From JACKII01 sp965202745 (lineage in GTDB: Bacteria; Pseudomonadota; Alphaproteobacteria; Bin95), in assembly GCA_965202745.1 (NCBI GenBank), contig CBDBCB010000017.1:1-64000 (forward strand): a DNA stretch of 64,000 bases, in the 5' to 3' direction. This document shows positions 9,018 through 16,952 of the stretch, in pieces. The notes beneath the pieces are model-generated. The model saw only the letters and a list, made by a program, of their open reading frames with translations, was not told the origin of the DNA and made no database searches. The position numbers and the translations under genes are program-made. Position 1 is the first letter of the stretch, and each line of letters starts with the position of its first letter.

Positions 9018-9284
9018 TTAGGACTTGGCTTTGGCCCAAACCGTGCACCAGCCATTGGCACTTATCTCGCCATCGACCAGCTTGCAGGCATTCGGTGCCT
9101 GGAAGTGGCGGCAGCCTGCGCAGTTCCGGCCCTTCTTCGGCTCATCCTGGTACCGCACCGCTTTCTTAGCGGCCTTGGCCAGCGCCTGAGTCGTTGTGCC
9201 GGCCAGCATGGCCAGACACACGGGCAGGGTTGCAAACAGGCGCATTGCGCTGCGGCGGGACCAGGTGCTTTGCGGGGTGGGCAT
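9018..9284 (-). CDS. High-potential iron-sulfur protein (HiPIP)
   Basis: A periplasmic 4Fe-4S electron carrier. A twin-arginine-like leader (SRRSAMRLFATLP with a hydrophobic stretch to TQALA) is followed by a short mature domain with the four HiPIP cysteines: NCAGC, ACKLV and GWCTVW. The ATG at 9284 (MPTPQSTWSRRSAM) is preferred because GGAGCGACACGCC precedes it. HiPIPs carry electrons to terminal oxidases or photosynthetic reaction centres; no such partner is visible nearby. Confidence 0.87.
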   Translation of the reverse strand: MPTPQSTWSRRSAMRLFATLPVCLAMLAGTTTQALAKAAKKAVRYQDEPKKGRNCAGCRHFQAPNACKLVDGEISANGWCTVWAKAKS

Positions 9285-9432
9285 GGCGTGTCGCTCCGTT
9301 CCGGATTGTTGAGAACAGACCTTACATACGCAACTGCGCACCGATTGTGAGATGGTGTCACCCCCTCGTGACCGCGAGTGAGGAAAAGTTATCGCGGGTC
9401 CGGAGGGGTTTAGATACCGCTTGCCTTTTGCC

Positions 9433-10335
9433 CTAGCCCTGGGAGGGCATGGCGGGAGCCGCGCCGAGAAGCCGGCAGATGGCCCAGGTCAATTCGGCCC
9501 GGTTCAGGGTGTAGAAGTGGAAGTCGTCAATGCCTTCCGCCTGCAGGCGGCGGCAGATCTCCGCTGCCTGAGTAGCGGCAATCAGGTGCCGCTGATCGGG
9601 GTCATTGTCCAACCCGTCATAGAGCGTGTGCATCCAGTCCGGAATGGCCGCACCGCACATGGCGGCAAACTTAGCGGCGGTGGCGAAGTTGGTGATGGGT
9701 AGAATGCCAGGCACCAGCACGATATTGGCGCCGGCCTTATCCAGCCTGTCGCGGAAGCGCAGGAACGTGTCCGCTTCGAAGAAGAACTGGGTGATGGCGC
9801 GGGCGGCGCCGGCGTCGATCTTCTGCTTCAGATAGTCGATCTCGAACTCGGCGCTGGGCGCTGCCGGGTGGACTTCCGGATAGGCCGCCACGCCGATCTC
9901 AAAGTCATGCACCTGCTTCAGGCCACGGACCAGATCGAGCGCATAGGGATAGCCGCCGGGGTGAGGTGTGTAGTCATTGCCGCCATCGGGCGGGTCGCCG
10001 CGCAGGGCTACAATGTGGCGGATGCCGGCATCCCAGTACTGGCTGGCGATATCGTTGATCTCTTCCCGCGTTGCCGAAACACAGGTCAGGTGCGAGGCGG
10101 GTGGCAGGTCAGTCTCGCGGCGGATGCGCATTACGGTGGCGTGGGTGCGCTCCCGCGTGGTGCCGCCAGCGCCGTAGGTAACAGAAACAAAGCGCGGCTT
10201 CAGAGGCGCAAGCTGTTGTATTGCCTGCCAAAGCGAGGCCTCCATCTTTTCCGTCTTGGGCGGAAAGAACTCAAAGGAAACATTGGGTTTCCGGCCTGAC
10301 GAATTGGCCGGCGCGGTACCTTCAGCGTCGCTCAT
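9433..10335 (-). CDS. metF: 5,10-methylenetetrahydrofolate reductase
   Basis: A FAD-dependent enzyme making 5-methyl-tetrahydrofolate for methionine synthesis. About 300 residues form the MTHFR barrel: VSFEFFPPKTEKMEASLW, VTYGAGGTTRERT, LRGDPP, and AITQFFFEADTF. The start at 10335 (MSDAEGTAPANSSG) is the usual short lead before the conserved VSFEFFPP. Directly upstream on the same strand is an ArsR-methyltransferase fusion, a pairing often found in alphaproteobacteria. Confidence 0.95.
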   Translation of the reverse strand: MSDAEGTAPANSSGRKPNVSFEFFPPKTEKMEASLWQAIQQLAPLKPRFVSVTYGAGGTTRERTHATVMRIRRETDLPPASHLTCVSATREEINDIASQYWDAGIRHIVALRGDPPDGGNDYTPHPGGYPYALDLVRGLKQVHDFEIGVAAYPEVHPAAPSAEFEIDYLKQKIDAGAARAITQFFFEADTFLRFRDRLDKAGANIVLVPGILPITNFATAAKFAAMCGAAIPDWMHTLYDGLDNDPDQRHLIAATQAAEICRRLQAEGIDDFHFYTLNRAELTWAICRLLGAAPAMPSQG

Positions 10336-10360
10336 GCTTGGATAGCCTTGTGTTTTACGA

Positions 10361-11332
10361 TTAAAGCCACGGCGACCCGGCTGCCCGGGGCTGTGGGACG
10401 GAATTGTCATCGGCGATCTTGTCGGCGCTCCACAGCACCACGGTCAGTACGTCCCCCGGCAGGGCTTCGGCCCGTTTCCAGATCATGCCACTCGCGCCGA
10501 GCCATTTGCGGACCTCTTCCTCACTGAAACCCAACCGGCGGTGCGCATGTTTCCGGCGCAGTTCTTCATTCTGATGCGGCGCAAAATCGACCAGGATCAA
10601 CCGCCCACCGGGGCGCAGAACCCTGGCTGCTTCAGCGACCACCTGCTCGGGCGCGTCGGAATAGTGCAGGACCAGATGGACAGTGACCAGATCGACCGAC
10701 TGGTCGGGCAGCGGAAGACTGTACATATCAGCCAGGCGCAGGCTGACGCCGGTATGGCCTGCCCGGGCAGTCTGGTCGCGGGCGACCGTCAGCATGGCGC
10801 GGGAATTGTCTATGCCGATCGACTCCGTCACGCGCTTGGCCAGCACCAAGAGGACGCGGCCGGTACCAGTGCCAATGTCCAAATGTACATCAAACACCCC
10901 TTTCGGCACCAGGCCGAGGAGGGCCTGCTCTACCTGGCTGGCGTCCACATGCATGCCCCGGATTGCATCCCATTCCGGTGCATGGCTACTGAAATAGGCG
11001 TCTGCGGTTTCCTGCCGCCGCCGGCGGACGGCGTCCAGACGTTGCCGGTCGTCTGCAATCATCGGGTCGTCGGTATTAAGGTATGCAAGCACAGGGACTG
11101 CGATATTCTGGGTATCCCGCGACAGCCGGTAGAAGGTCCAATTGCCCTCACGCATGGGGACAATGATACCCGCATCACTCAACACTTTCAGGTGCCGGGA
11201 GACGCGAGGCTGGCTTTGATCCAGAATGACCGTCAGTTCGGAAACCGCGAGTTCGCCATCCGCGCACAGCCTGACGATCCGCAGCCTGGTCGGCTCGGCG
11301 ATCGCTTTCAGACGTTCAACCAGTTGATGCAT
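10361..11332 (-). CDS. ArsR-family regulator fused to a SAM-dependent methyltransferase domain
   Basis: 323 residues in two parts. Residues 1-95 form a winged helix (LKAIAEPTRLRIVRLC, VSELTVILDQSQPRVSRHLK). About residues 145-270 form a class I methyltransferase with the SAM loop DIGTGTGRVLLVLAKR and later VDLVTVHLVLHY. No cysteine-based metal site of the ArsR type is obvious. The gene ends 25 bp before metF, so it is likely in the same transcript. A SAM-binding repressor of metF is a reasonable inference from domain content and position, not shown by the sequence. Confidence 0.85.
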   Translation of the reverse strand: MHQLVERLKAIAEPTRLRIVRLCADGELAVSELTVILDQSQPRVSRHLKVLSDAGIIVPMREGNWTFYRLSRDTQNIAVPVLAYLNTDDPMIADDRQRLDAVRRRRQETADAYFSSHAPEWDAIRGMHVDASQVEQALLGLVPKGVFDVHLDIGTGTGRVLLVLAKRVTESIGIDNSRAMLTVARDQTARAGHTGVSLRLADMYSLPLPDQSVDLVTVHLVLHYSDAPEQVVAEAARVLRPGGRLILVDFAPHQNEELRRKHAHRRLGFSEEEVRKWLGASGMIWKRAEALPGDVLTVVLWSADKIADDNSVPQPRAAGSPWL

Positions 11333-11567
11333 GGGGCGGCGCTTTCCCGGAAAGAAACCATTAAAAATATAAAGATATCATTATATAGGTCCGCCGCCAA
11401 GGTTTGGCCGTTGTGACGAATGTGAGCTCAAGCGATCCAATTGGCATGCTCCGGGGAGTGTGATAGGAGGAGTGTTGTCCGGACCACATAACTGGTCGGA
11501 ATTTGTCGGCGCATGGGCGGGACCCGGGGGTGAAGCTACGCCTTCGTCGCGTCAAGAGGGAAGATGA

Positions 11568-12377
11568 ATGAGCCAAACAGCCTCGTTCGCACACCAGGTA
11601 TTAGGTTATTTTCAGCGTTGTATCATCGTGTTGATGGCGACAGCGCTGCTCGCCGCCTGTGCGACACCATCTGGTCAGCAAACGCCGGGTGGAGAGGCTA
11701 CTCTGAACGATCCGCTTGAAGGCATGAATCGGCACATTTTCGCGTTCAACGATGCCGTCGACACGATGCTTATCCGTCCTGCGGCTTATGTATACCGGGA
11801 AGCTACGCCGCCGCCAATCAAAGATATTCTGAGCAATTTCCTGGATCATCTGACACTGCCACTGACGATCGTGCACGGCTTGCTTCAAGGCAAACCGGAG
11901 CGGGCTCAAATCGCGTTTGGACGTCTGTTCATCAACACCGTTGTCGGGGTGGGTGGTCTTTTCGACATTGCGACCCCGGCTGGATTCCCCATGCATTCCG
12001 AAGATATGGGGCAAACACTTGCGGGACATGGTAGTGGTCATGGCTTCTACTTAGTGCTGCCGTTCTTGGGTCCGTCATCAGTCCGTGATGCCGCGGGCAC
12101 ACTGGTTGATGCTCTGGCCGATCCGGTTTCGATCGCGACCTATGGCGCTGGTGCCGGCCAAACTTTCCGGACGAGCCGCACGGTTGCGCAAGTTGTGGTA
12201 ACGCGGGAGAAGCTGATTGAGCCGCTAGATTTGCTGCGGGAGTCACTGGACTATTATGCGACGACACGGGCGGCCTACCGGCAGCGGCGCGCATTGGATG
12301 TTCGGGATGGCCAGCCGAAACCGGCCAATGGCGAAGCTGACCCGTTTGCGTCGTTCGATGAAAGTGACAAGAAATAG
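11568..12377 (+). CDS. mlaA: MlaA/VacJ-family outer membrane lipoprotein
   Basis: The lipoprotein of the Mla system that removes phospholipids from the outer leaflet. A signal peptide ends in the lipobox LLAAC (Cys about residue 31), followed by the VacJ signature DPLEGMNRHIFAFNDAVD, RLFINTVVGVGGLFD and DMGQTLAGHG. The start follows GAGGGAAGATGA. The mlaBCDEF transport genes are not next to it. Confidence 0.92.
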   Translation: MSQTASFAHQVLGYFQRCIIVLMATALLAACATPSGQQTPGGEATLNDPLEGMNRHIFAFNDAVDTMLIRPAAYVYREATPPPIKDILSNFLDHLTLPLTIVHGLLQGKPERAQIAFGRLFINTVVGVGGLFDIATPAGFPMHSEDMGQTLAGHGSGHGFYLVLPFLGPSSVRDAAGTLVDALADPVSIATYGAGAGQTFRTSRTVAQVVVTREKLIEPLDLLRESLDYYATTRAAYRQRRALDVRDGQPKPANGEADPFASFDESDKK

Positions 12378-12389
12378 GCATCATTGCGG

Positions 12390-12413
12390 GACGGCGGTTT
12401 GCGCGTCGCCGTC
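12390..12413 (+). terminator. Short hairpin after mlaA
   Basis: Arms GACGGCG and CGCCGTC enclose 10 bases, starting 13 bases after the mlaA stop. There is no T-run, so termination may need Rho or the hairpin may only protect the 3' end. Confidence 0.4.
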
Positions 12414-12419
12414 TGCCTA

Positions 12420-12453
12420 GTGGTCCGATGGAAACGGATGGTACCCATCCGTT
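12420..12453. repeat. Palindromic repeat, copy 2 (related to 8679-8725)
   Basis: Starts GTGGTCCGATGGAAACGG, matching 17 of 18 bases of the left arm of the repeat at 8679. Here the palindrome is shorter: AACGGATGG and CCATCCGTT around a 3-base loop (12433-12453). It lies in the gap between mlaA and the convergent histidine kinase gene. Confidence 0.6.
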
Positions 12454-12556
12454 CGCGGAATAGAGCCACCAATATTTAAAAAGAATGGGCTGATTCACGA
12501 GGCGCTCGCGGATGCAAGCGTTTCGATCAGGCAACAGGCGCGCGCACCAGGCGTAC

Positions 12557-13741
12557 TCAACGCTGTGCTTCATTCGCCGCGGCATCGGGCAGCATGATCC
12601 GGATTTCAGTGCCAGTACCGAGGCTGCTTTCAATGTACAGGCGTCCCCGATGGGCCGCTGTCACCCGCTCAACAAAGCGCAACCTCAGCCCATGACCACT
12701 TTTCGCACTCCGGCCGAGGCTGGAATTCCGCGGCAGCAGGAGGCGTTCCGGCGCACAGCCAACGCCGGAATCGCGGACTGTGAAAATGGTATCCGTGGTC
12801 TGCTCCACTGACAGAACCACCGATCCGGCGGGATTGGTGAACTTGATCGCGTTTTACAGCAGGTTCAGCAATGCCTGCGCCAGGAAACGCTCATTGCAGC
12901 GGAACGACCGGGTGCTTTTCTGGATGTTGAGAACCAGTGAAAGCTCTTTTTCCAATGCAGCAGCCCGCATCATCTCTGCCACCCGCTGAAGAATGTGGGC
13001 GGGGTCAGCCTCGTCCTCCATCGCCAACGCGAAGGTCTGACTATCGCCGATCTGCAGGAGGTCTTCGAAGAGGGCAAGCAGATGCTCGCCACTGTTGCGG
13101 ATGTGACGGGCGTAGTCACGGTAACGGGCCTGCTCGACAGGCCAAGGGTCGAGCGCCTGCTGCTCGATCGTTTCCGCAAATCCAATGATGGAATTCAATG
13201 GTGAGCGCATTTCATGGCTGACTTCAGCCAACAATGGGCGGTCAGGCTCGTGAAAGCTGCCGGTAGGAGGTGTGTCAGGCTGATTGGCTGATGCAAACCA
13301 CAGGGCATGTCGCAAGGCTGTGGTTAGCCGCTCATCCGGCCACGAGTTGGACGTGACGATTTCGAATGCGCCCAACGCACGAAGCTGGGCGTCCGGCGGC
13401 TTGATTGTGCTTTCGCTCAGGCAGACGATCACCGGTAACCGGGGCGCTATCGATAGGATCGCAGCCAAGTTTTCTGCTGCATGAAGCGGCTGGCGGCGTG
13501 CGTCGAGCAGGGCATAGGCGTACTCGTTAAAGCGCAGTTGTTTGTCGGCTTCGGCAAGGGTATCGCAGCGGTGGATCGCGACGGTATTGCGCCGGACTGC
13601 CGGGACCTGCGACCGCACGAATGCCGAAAACGCAGCATCGGCCGACACTACCAAGCCCACGGGTTGCCGCGCGCCGGTGCCGGTACCATAACCCGGAGGG
13701 GGAGGCGCAGCCGCCGAACAGGATTCCGCATTTGGCGTCAT
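12557..13741 (-). pseudogene. Sensor histidine kinase interrupted by an in-frame stop
   Basis: The first open part (13741-12854, 295 residues) has an N-terminal region resembling a receiver fold without clear phospho-acceptor, then an H-box LLAEVSHEMRSPLNSIIGF (His about 176). It ends ALLNLL-stop, exactly where the N-box continues as NAIKFTNPAGSVVLSVEQ in the same frame; DSGVG (G1) and GHGLRLRFVE (G2) follow, to a stop at 12557. One base change (a Ser codon to TAA) explains the break, leaving no ATP-binding domain. No response regulator gene is adjacent. Confidence 0.82.
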
Positions 13742-13951
13742 GGATTAGCGTTCTTCCTCCGCGTGACGACACGGAATGCAACTCGTTCATCGCTCGACCG
13801 GGTCGCCTGCGGCTACCCAACCGGCCTGCAATTGCGTTCGTTGTTTGCTTGCAGGCTGTGATTACGATAAGGCAACGCTTGTAAAAGAACCCTTAATGCA
13901 GAGCAGTAGTTTCAGGCGCAGTTTAGCGCCCGAATGCTGCGGCGAGGAACG

Positions 13952-15163
13952 ATGACGGATTCGATTAAGCGCGTTGTGTTGGCTTACTCTGGTGGCTTGG
14001 ATACTTCGGTGATTCTGAAGTGGTTGCAGGAAGAGTATAATTGCGAGGTGGTGACCTTCACCGCCGACTTGGGGCAGGGCGAAGAACTGGAGCCAGCCCG
14101 CAAGAAAGCCGAGATGTTCGGCATCAAACAGATATTTGTTGATGACCTGCGTGAAGAGTTCGTGCGCGATTTCGTCTTTCCGATGTTCCGGGCCAACGCA
14201 CTGTATGAAGGTGTCTACCTGCTTGGCACCTCTATTGCCCGGCCATTGATTGCCAAACGTCAGATTGAAATCGCCGAGATGGTCGGTGCCGACGCGGTGG
14301 CGCACGGCGCGACCGGCAAGGGCAATGACCAGGTCCGGTTCGAATTGGGCTATTACGCACTCAAGCCCGACATCAAAGTGATTGCGCTGTGGCGGGAGTG
14401 GGAATTGAACTCACGCACCAAGCTGATTGAGTTTGCTGAACAGCACCAAATCCCGATTGCCAAGGACAAACGCGGCGAGGCCCCGTACTCGACTGACGCC
14501 AACCTCCTGCACATCTCTTATGAGGGCAAGGCGCTGGAAGACCCATGGACAGAGCCCGACGAGGATATGTTCACCCGCTCTGTTTCGCCGGAGAATGCTC
14601 CCAACACCGCGCAATATGTGGAGATTGAGTTCGAGAAGGGCGACCCGGTGGCTGTCGATGGCGTGCGTCTGTCGCCCGCCGCTTTATTGACCCGCCTGAA
14701 CGAATTGGGTGGCGCACACGGCATCGGCCGGCTTGACCTGGTGGAGAATCGCTTTGTCGGCATGAAGTCCCGCGGCGTCTATGAAACGCCGGGCGGCACC
14801 GTTCTGCTGGAAGCGCGGCGCGCGGTCGAATCGCTCTGCCTGGATCGCGGTGCCATGCACCTGAAGGACGAGTTGATGCCGCGCTACGCCGAGCTGGTCT
14901 ATAACGGCTTTTGGTTCTCACCGGAACGAGAGATGCTGCAAGCTGCCATCGATGAAAGCCAGAAACGGGTGACCGGAACGGCGCGGGTCAAGCTGTTCAA
15001 AGGGAACGTCCGCACGGTTGGCCGCAAATCCCCGATGAGCTTGTACAATACCGAAGTGGTCACGTTTGAAGCCGACACGGTTTATGATCAACGGGACGCT
15101 GAAGGGTTTATTAAGCTCAATGCGCTACGCCTTCGTCTGCGGGGAATGACGAACGCGGGATAA
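13952..15163 (+). CDS. argG: Argininosuccinate synthase
   Basis: Condenses citrulline and aspartate with ATP in arginine synthesis. The N-terminal ATP pyrophosphatase loop is visible (VVLAYSGGLDTSVILKWL), then GTSIARPLIAKRQ and HGATGKGNDQVRFEL, and GEAPYSTDANLLH. At 403 residues it has normal length. The ATG at 13952 follows GCGAGGAACG and gives the usual short lead. It reads clean and stands alone. Confidence 0.97.
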   Translation: MTDSIKRVVLAYSGGLDTSVILKWLQEEYNCEVVTFTADLGQGEELEPARKKAEMFGIKQIFVDDLREEFVRDFVFPMFRANALYEGVYLLGTSIARPLIAKRQIEIAEMVGADAVAHGATGKGNDQVRFELGYYALKPDIKVIALWREWELNSRTKLIEFAEQHQIPIAKDKRGEAPYSTDANLLHISYEGKALEDPWTEPDEDMFTRSVSPENAPNTAQYVEIEFEKGDPVAVDGVRLSPAALLTRLNELGGAHGIGRLDLVENRFVGMKSRGVYETPGGTVLLEARRAVESLCLDRGAMHLKDELMPRYAELVYNGFWFSPEREMLQAAIDESQKRVTGTARVKLFKGNVRTVGRKSPMSLYNTEVVTFEADTVYDQRDAEGFIKLNALRLRLRGMTNAG

Positions 15164-15173
15164 GTGGCTACGG

Positions 15174-15205
15174 GCCTTGCGGCAAAAGCGCTAAAGCGGC
15201 AAGGC
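15174..15205 (+). other. Hairpin after argG
   Basis: GCCTTGC at 15174-15180 pairs with GCAAGGC at 15199-15205. It begins 11 bases past the argG stop. No T-run follows. The rest of the 270-bp gap to 15436 shows no gene. Confidence 0.4.
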
Positions 15206-15435
15206 TCGGGTTGCGTCAGGCGGGATCAATGCATAGGTTCCGCACCTTACGCTGGACCGGATCGGCGCACGCGTCAACAGTACAGCGCGTGATCGAGGCA
15301 AAAACCAGTCCCCAACCGCATGCTCCCGTTTCGCGCATCCGCCGCGTCTATGCCGCTACAGCTTTGCTGGAGCGCGACGCGTTGCTGCCGTCGCAGGGGG
15401 CGGTGAGCACCAGAGTACATGGATAGGAGATACAT

Positions 15436-16017
15436 ATGCAGCAGGATCGTCGCCTCAGTGGTAAGAAGGTCGCCATCATCGTTGCCAACGGGTTCCAGGA
15501 AACCCACATGACTGAAATCCAGAAAGTGCTGACCTCCGAAGGCGCTGCTTCCATGGTGATTTCCAGTGAAGTCGGTGTGGTCAATGGTTGGCACGAGGGG
15601 TCCTGGGGCCACAATTTCTTCGTCGACAGCGGCCTGAACAAAGTACTGCCGAGCCAGTACGACGCTCTGCTGATCCCCGGTGGCGAGCGCAGCTTGTTGG
15701 CACTGTCTGGCAATGCACACGCCAAGCGGGTCATTAAAGGCATGGTCGATTCCGGCAAGACGTTGGGTGTCGTCGGCCGTGGCGCAGCTCTGCTGGCCGC
15801 GGCAGAGTGCGTTGCTGCCCGCACGGTTACCGGCAATGAAGTCGTGAAGGAAGAAGTTACCCAGGCCGGTGCCATCTGGTCCGATGACGAAGTCGCCATC
15901 GACGGCGGCATTATTTCCAGCGCTGGCAATGAAGCGCTGCCGGCTTTCATTGAGACCTTGGTTAACGTGATCGCCGGTACCTTGGCTGAGCCGGAGAGCG
16001 AAGCCGAGGCGGCCTAA
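15436..16017 (+). CDS. DJ-1/PfpI-family protein lacking the nucleophile cysteine
   Basis: 193 residues of the DJ-1/PfpI fold: KVAIIVANGFQETHMTEIQK, then YDALLIPGGERSLLAL. Where active members have a cysteine in a tight turn (usually A-x-C-H-G), this protein reads LGVVGRGAALLAAAE, so the catalytic Cys is replaced. It is therefore unlikely to be a protease, deglycase or amidase; a stress or binding role is possible. The start is well supported by GATAGGAGATACAT. No operon partner is seen. Confidence 0.82.
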   Translation: MQQDRRLSGKKVAIIVANGFQETHMTEIQKVLTSEGAASMVISSEVGVVNGWHEGSWGHNFFVDSGLNKVLPSQYDALLIPGGERSLLALSGNAHAKRVIKGMVDSGKTLGVVGRGAALLAAAECVAARTVTGNEVVKEEVTQAGAIWSDDEVAIDGGIISSAGNEALPAFIETLVNVIAGTLAEPESEAEAA

Positions 16018-16223
16018 GTCTTGGCCAGGCAGGCGCCGTCGGTTCCGACCGCGGCATCACGGAACGAGAGTTTCAGAATCGCGGCAGCCGATTCCCGGTT
16101 GGCTGCGATTTCTGTTAGTCCCATCGCATTTTCGTACCAGTCGGATACTCCCAGTGCCGCCAACAAATAGGCAGCGGCTTGTAGGGCAAATTGCGGTGCG
16201 GCGCGTATTAGATCTATGACCAC
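16014..16223 (-). CDS. Small hypothetical protein, doubtful
   Basis: A 69-residue open frame starting with GTG (VIDLIRAAPQFALQAAAYLL) whose 3' end overlaps the convergent DJ-1-like gene by 4 bases. No family is recognised and no good ribosome binding site is seen. It may be chance coding. Confidence 0.25.
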   Translation of the reverse strand: MVIDLIRAAPQFALQAAAYLLAALGVSDWYENAMGLTEIAANRESAAAILKLSFRDAAVGTDGACLAKT

Positions 16224-16325
16224 GACTTTCGCTAGGGTGAGGCAGTATTACCCGCCGTTGGCATAATATAGTGTGTATTTGCCCGATTTAAGGGCCTCGC
16301 CAGCCAAAATCCATAAACAGCAGGA

Positions 16326-16941
16326 TCACAGAGCGCTGTCTTCATCCAGGGTGCCGATAATTGGATGGAAGGATGCTGCGTCCGCCCGCATATCGCCAGT
16401 CAGTCTAGGGTCTAGCGCAATCTCTACCTCCCGGCGGAAGGCATTGAAGCCGTGGCGCAGGTAGAAAGGCAGCGCCCGCGGATGATCCAGCGTGCAGGTG
16501 TGGAGCCACAGCCGCGTGGCACGCTCTTCGTCAAAGGCGCTGCGCCTCTCCCATCATCCAGGCCGCTGCTCCCCGGCGCATTGCTTCCTGCTTCCGGCGC
16601 GAGGCCGAAGAAGACAACCTCACATTCAGGTGCCTGCCGCCAGTCAAGCTCCAGCAAGCCGAGTCATGTCCGGTATCGCGGAGAACATAGACACTCACAT
16701 TGGGATGATGGATCACATCGCTTAGCTGCCGGTCACTCATAATGGCCCTGCTGAACCAGAGCCACTCCTCGTCGATGCGCCGGTAAAGGGCACGGTACCA
16801 GCAAAGATCCGGGTCAGGAACCAGGTGCAAAGAAAGGTCCGCACGGGGCTTCGCCGGCACAATGTCTGGCCGTTTGAACATCTCCGGGTGGGTCACGATG
16901 GCTGCTATGGCCCCGTTCGGCACGGGCAGGGAGGATCTCAT
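16326..16941 (-). pseudogene. GNAT-family acetyltransferase, several frameshifts
   Basis: Pieces of one acetyltransferase lie in order in different frames: WYRALYRRIDEEWLWFSRAI and VYVLRDTGHD; then GLLELDWRQAPECEVVFFGL; then GAAAWMMGEAQRL; then FDEERATRLWLHTCTLDHPR, ALPFYLRHGFNAFRREVEI and PIIGTLDEDSAL ending at 16326. At least three single-base indels (near 16655, 16590 and 16540) are needed to join them. The LRHGF and LDHPRA stretches are typical of the GNAT C-terminus. Clearly decayed. Confidence 0.78.
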
Positions 16942-16952
16942 TGACAGTTCTC

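Noticed and set aside
12854..12856. Programmed readthrough of the TAA in the histidine kinase
   Set aside because: TAA is the strongest stop, no stimulatory hairpin or recoding element is visible right after it, and neighbouring genes show similar lesions. A simple mutation or sequence error is more likely.
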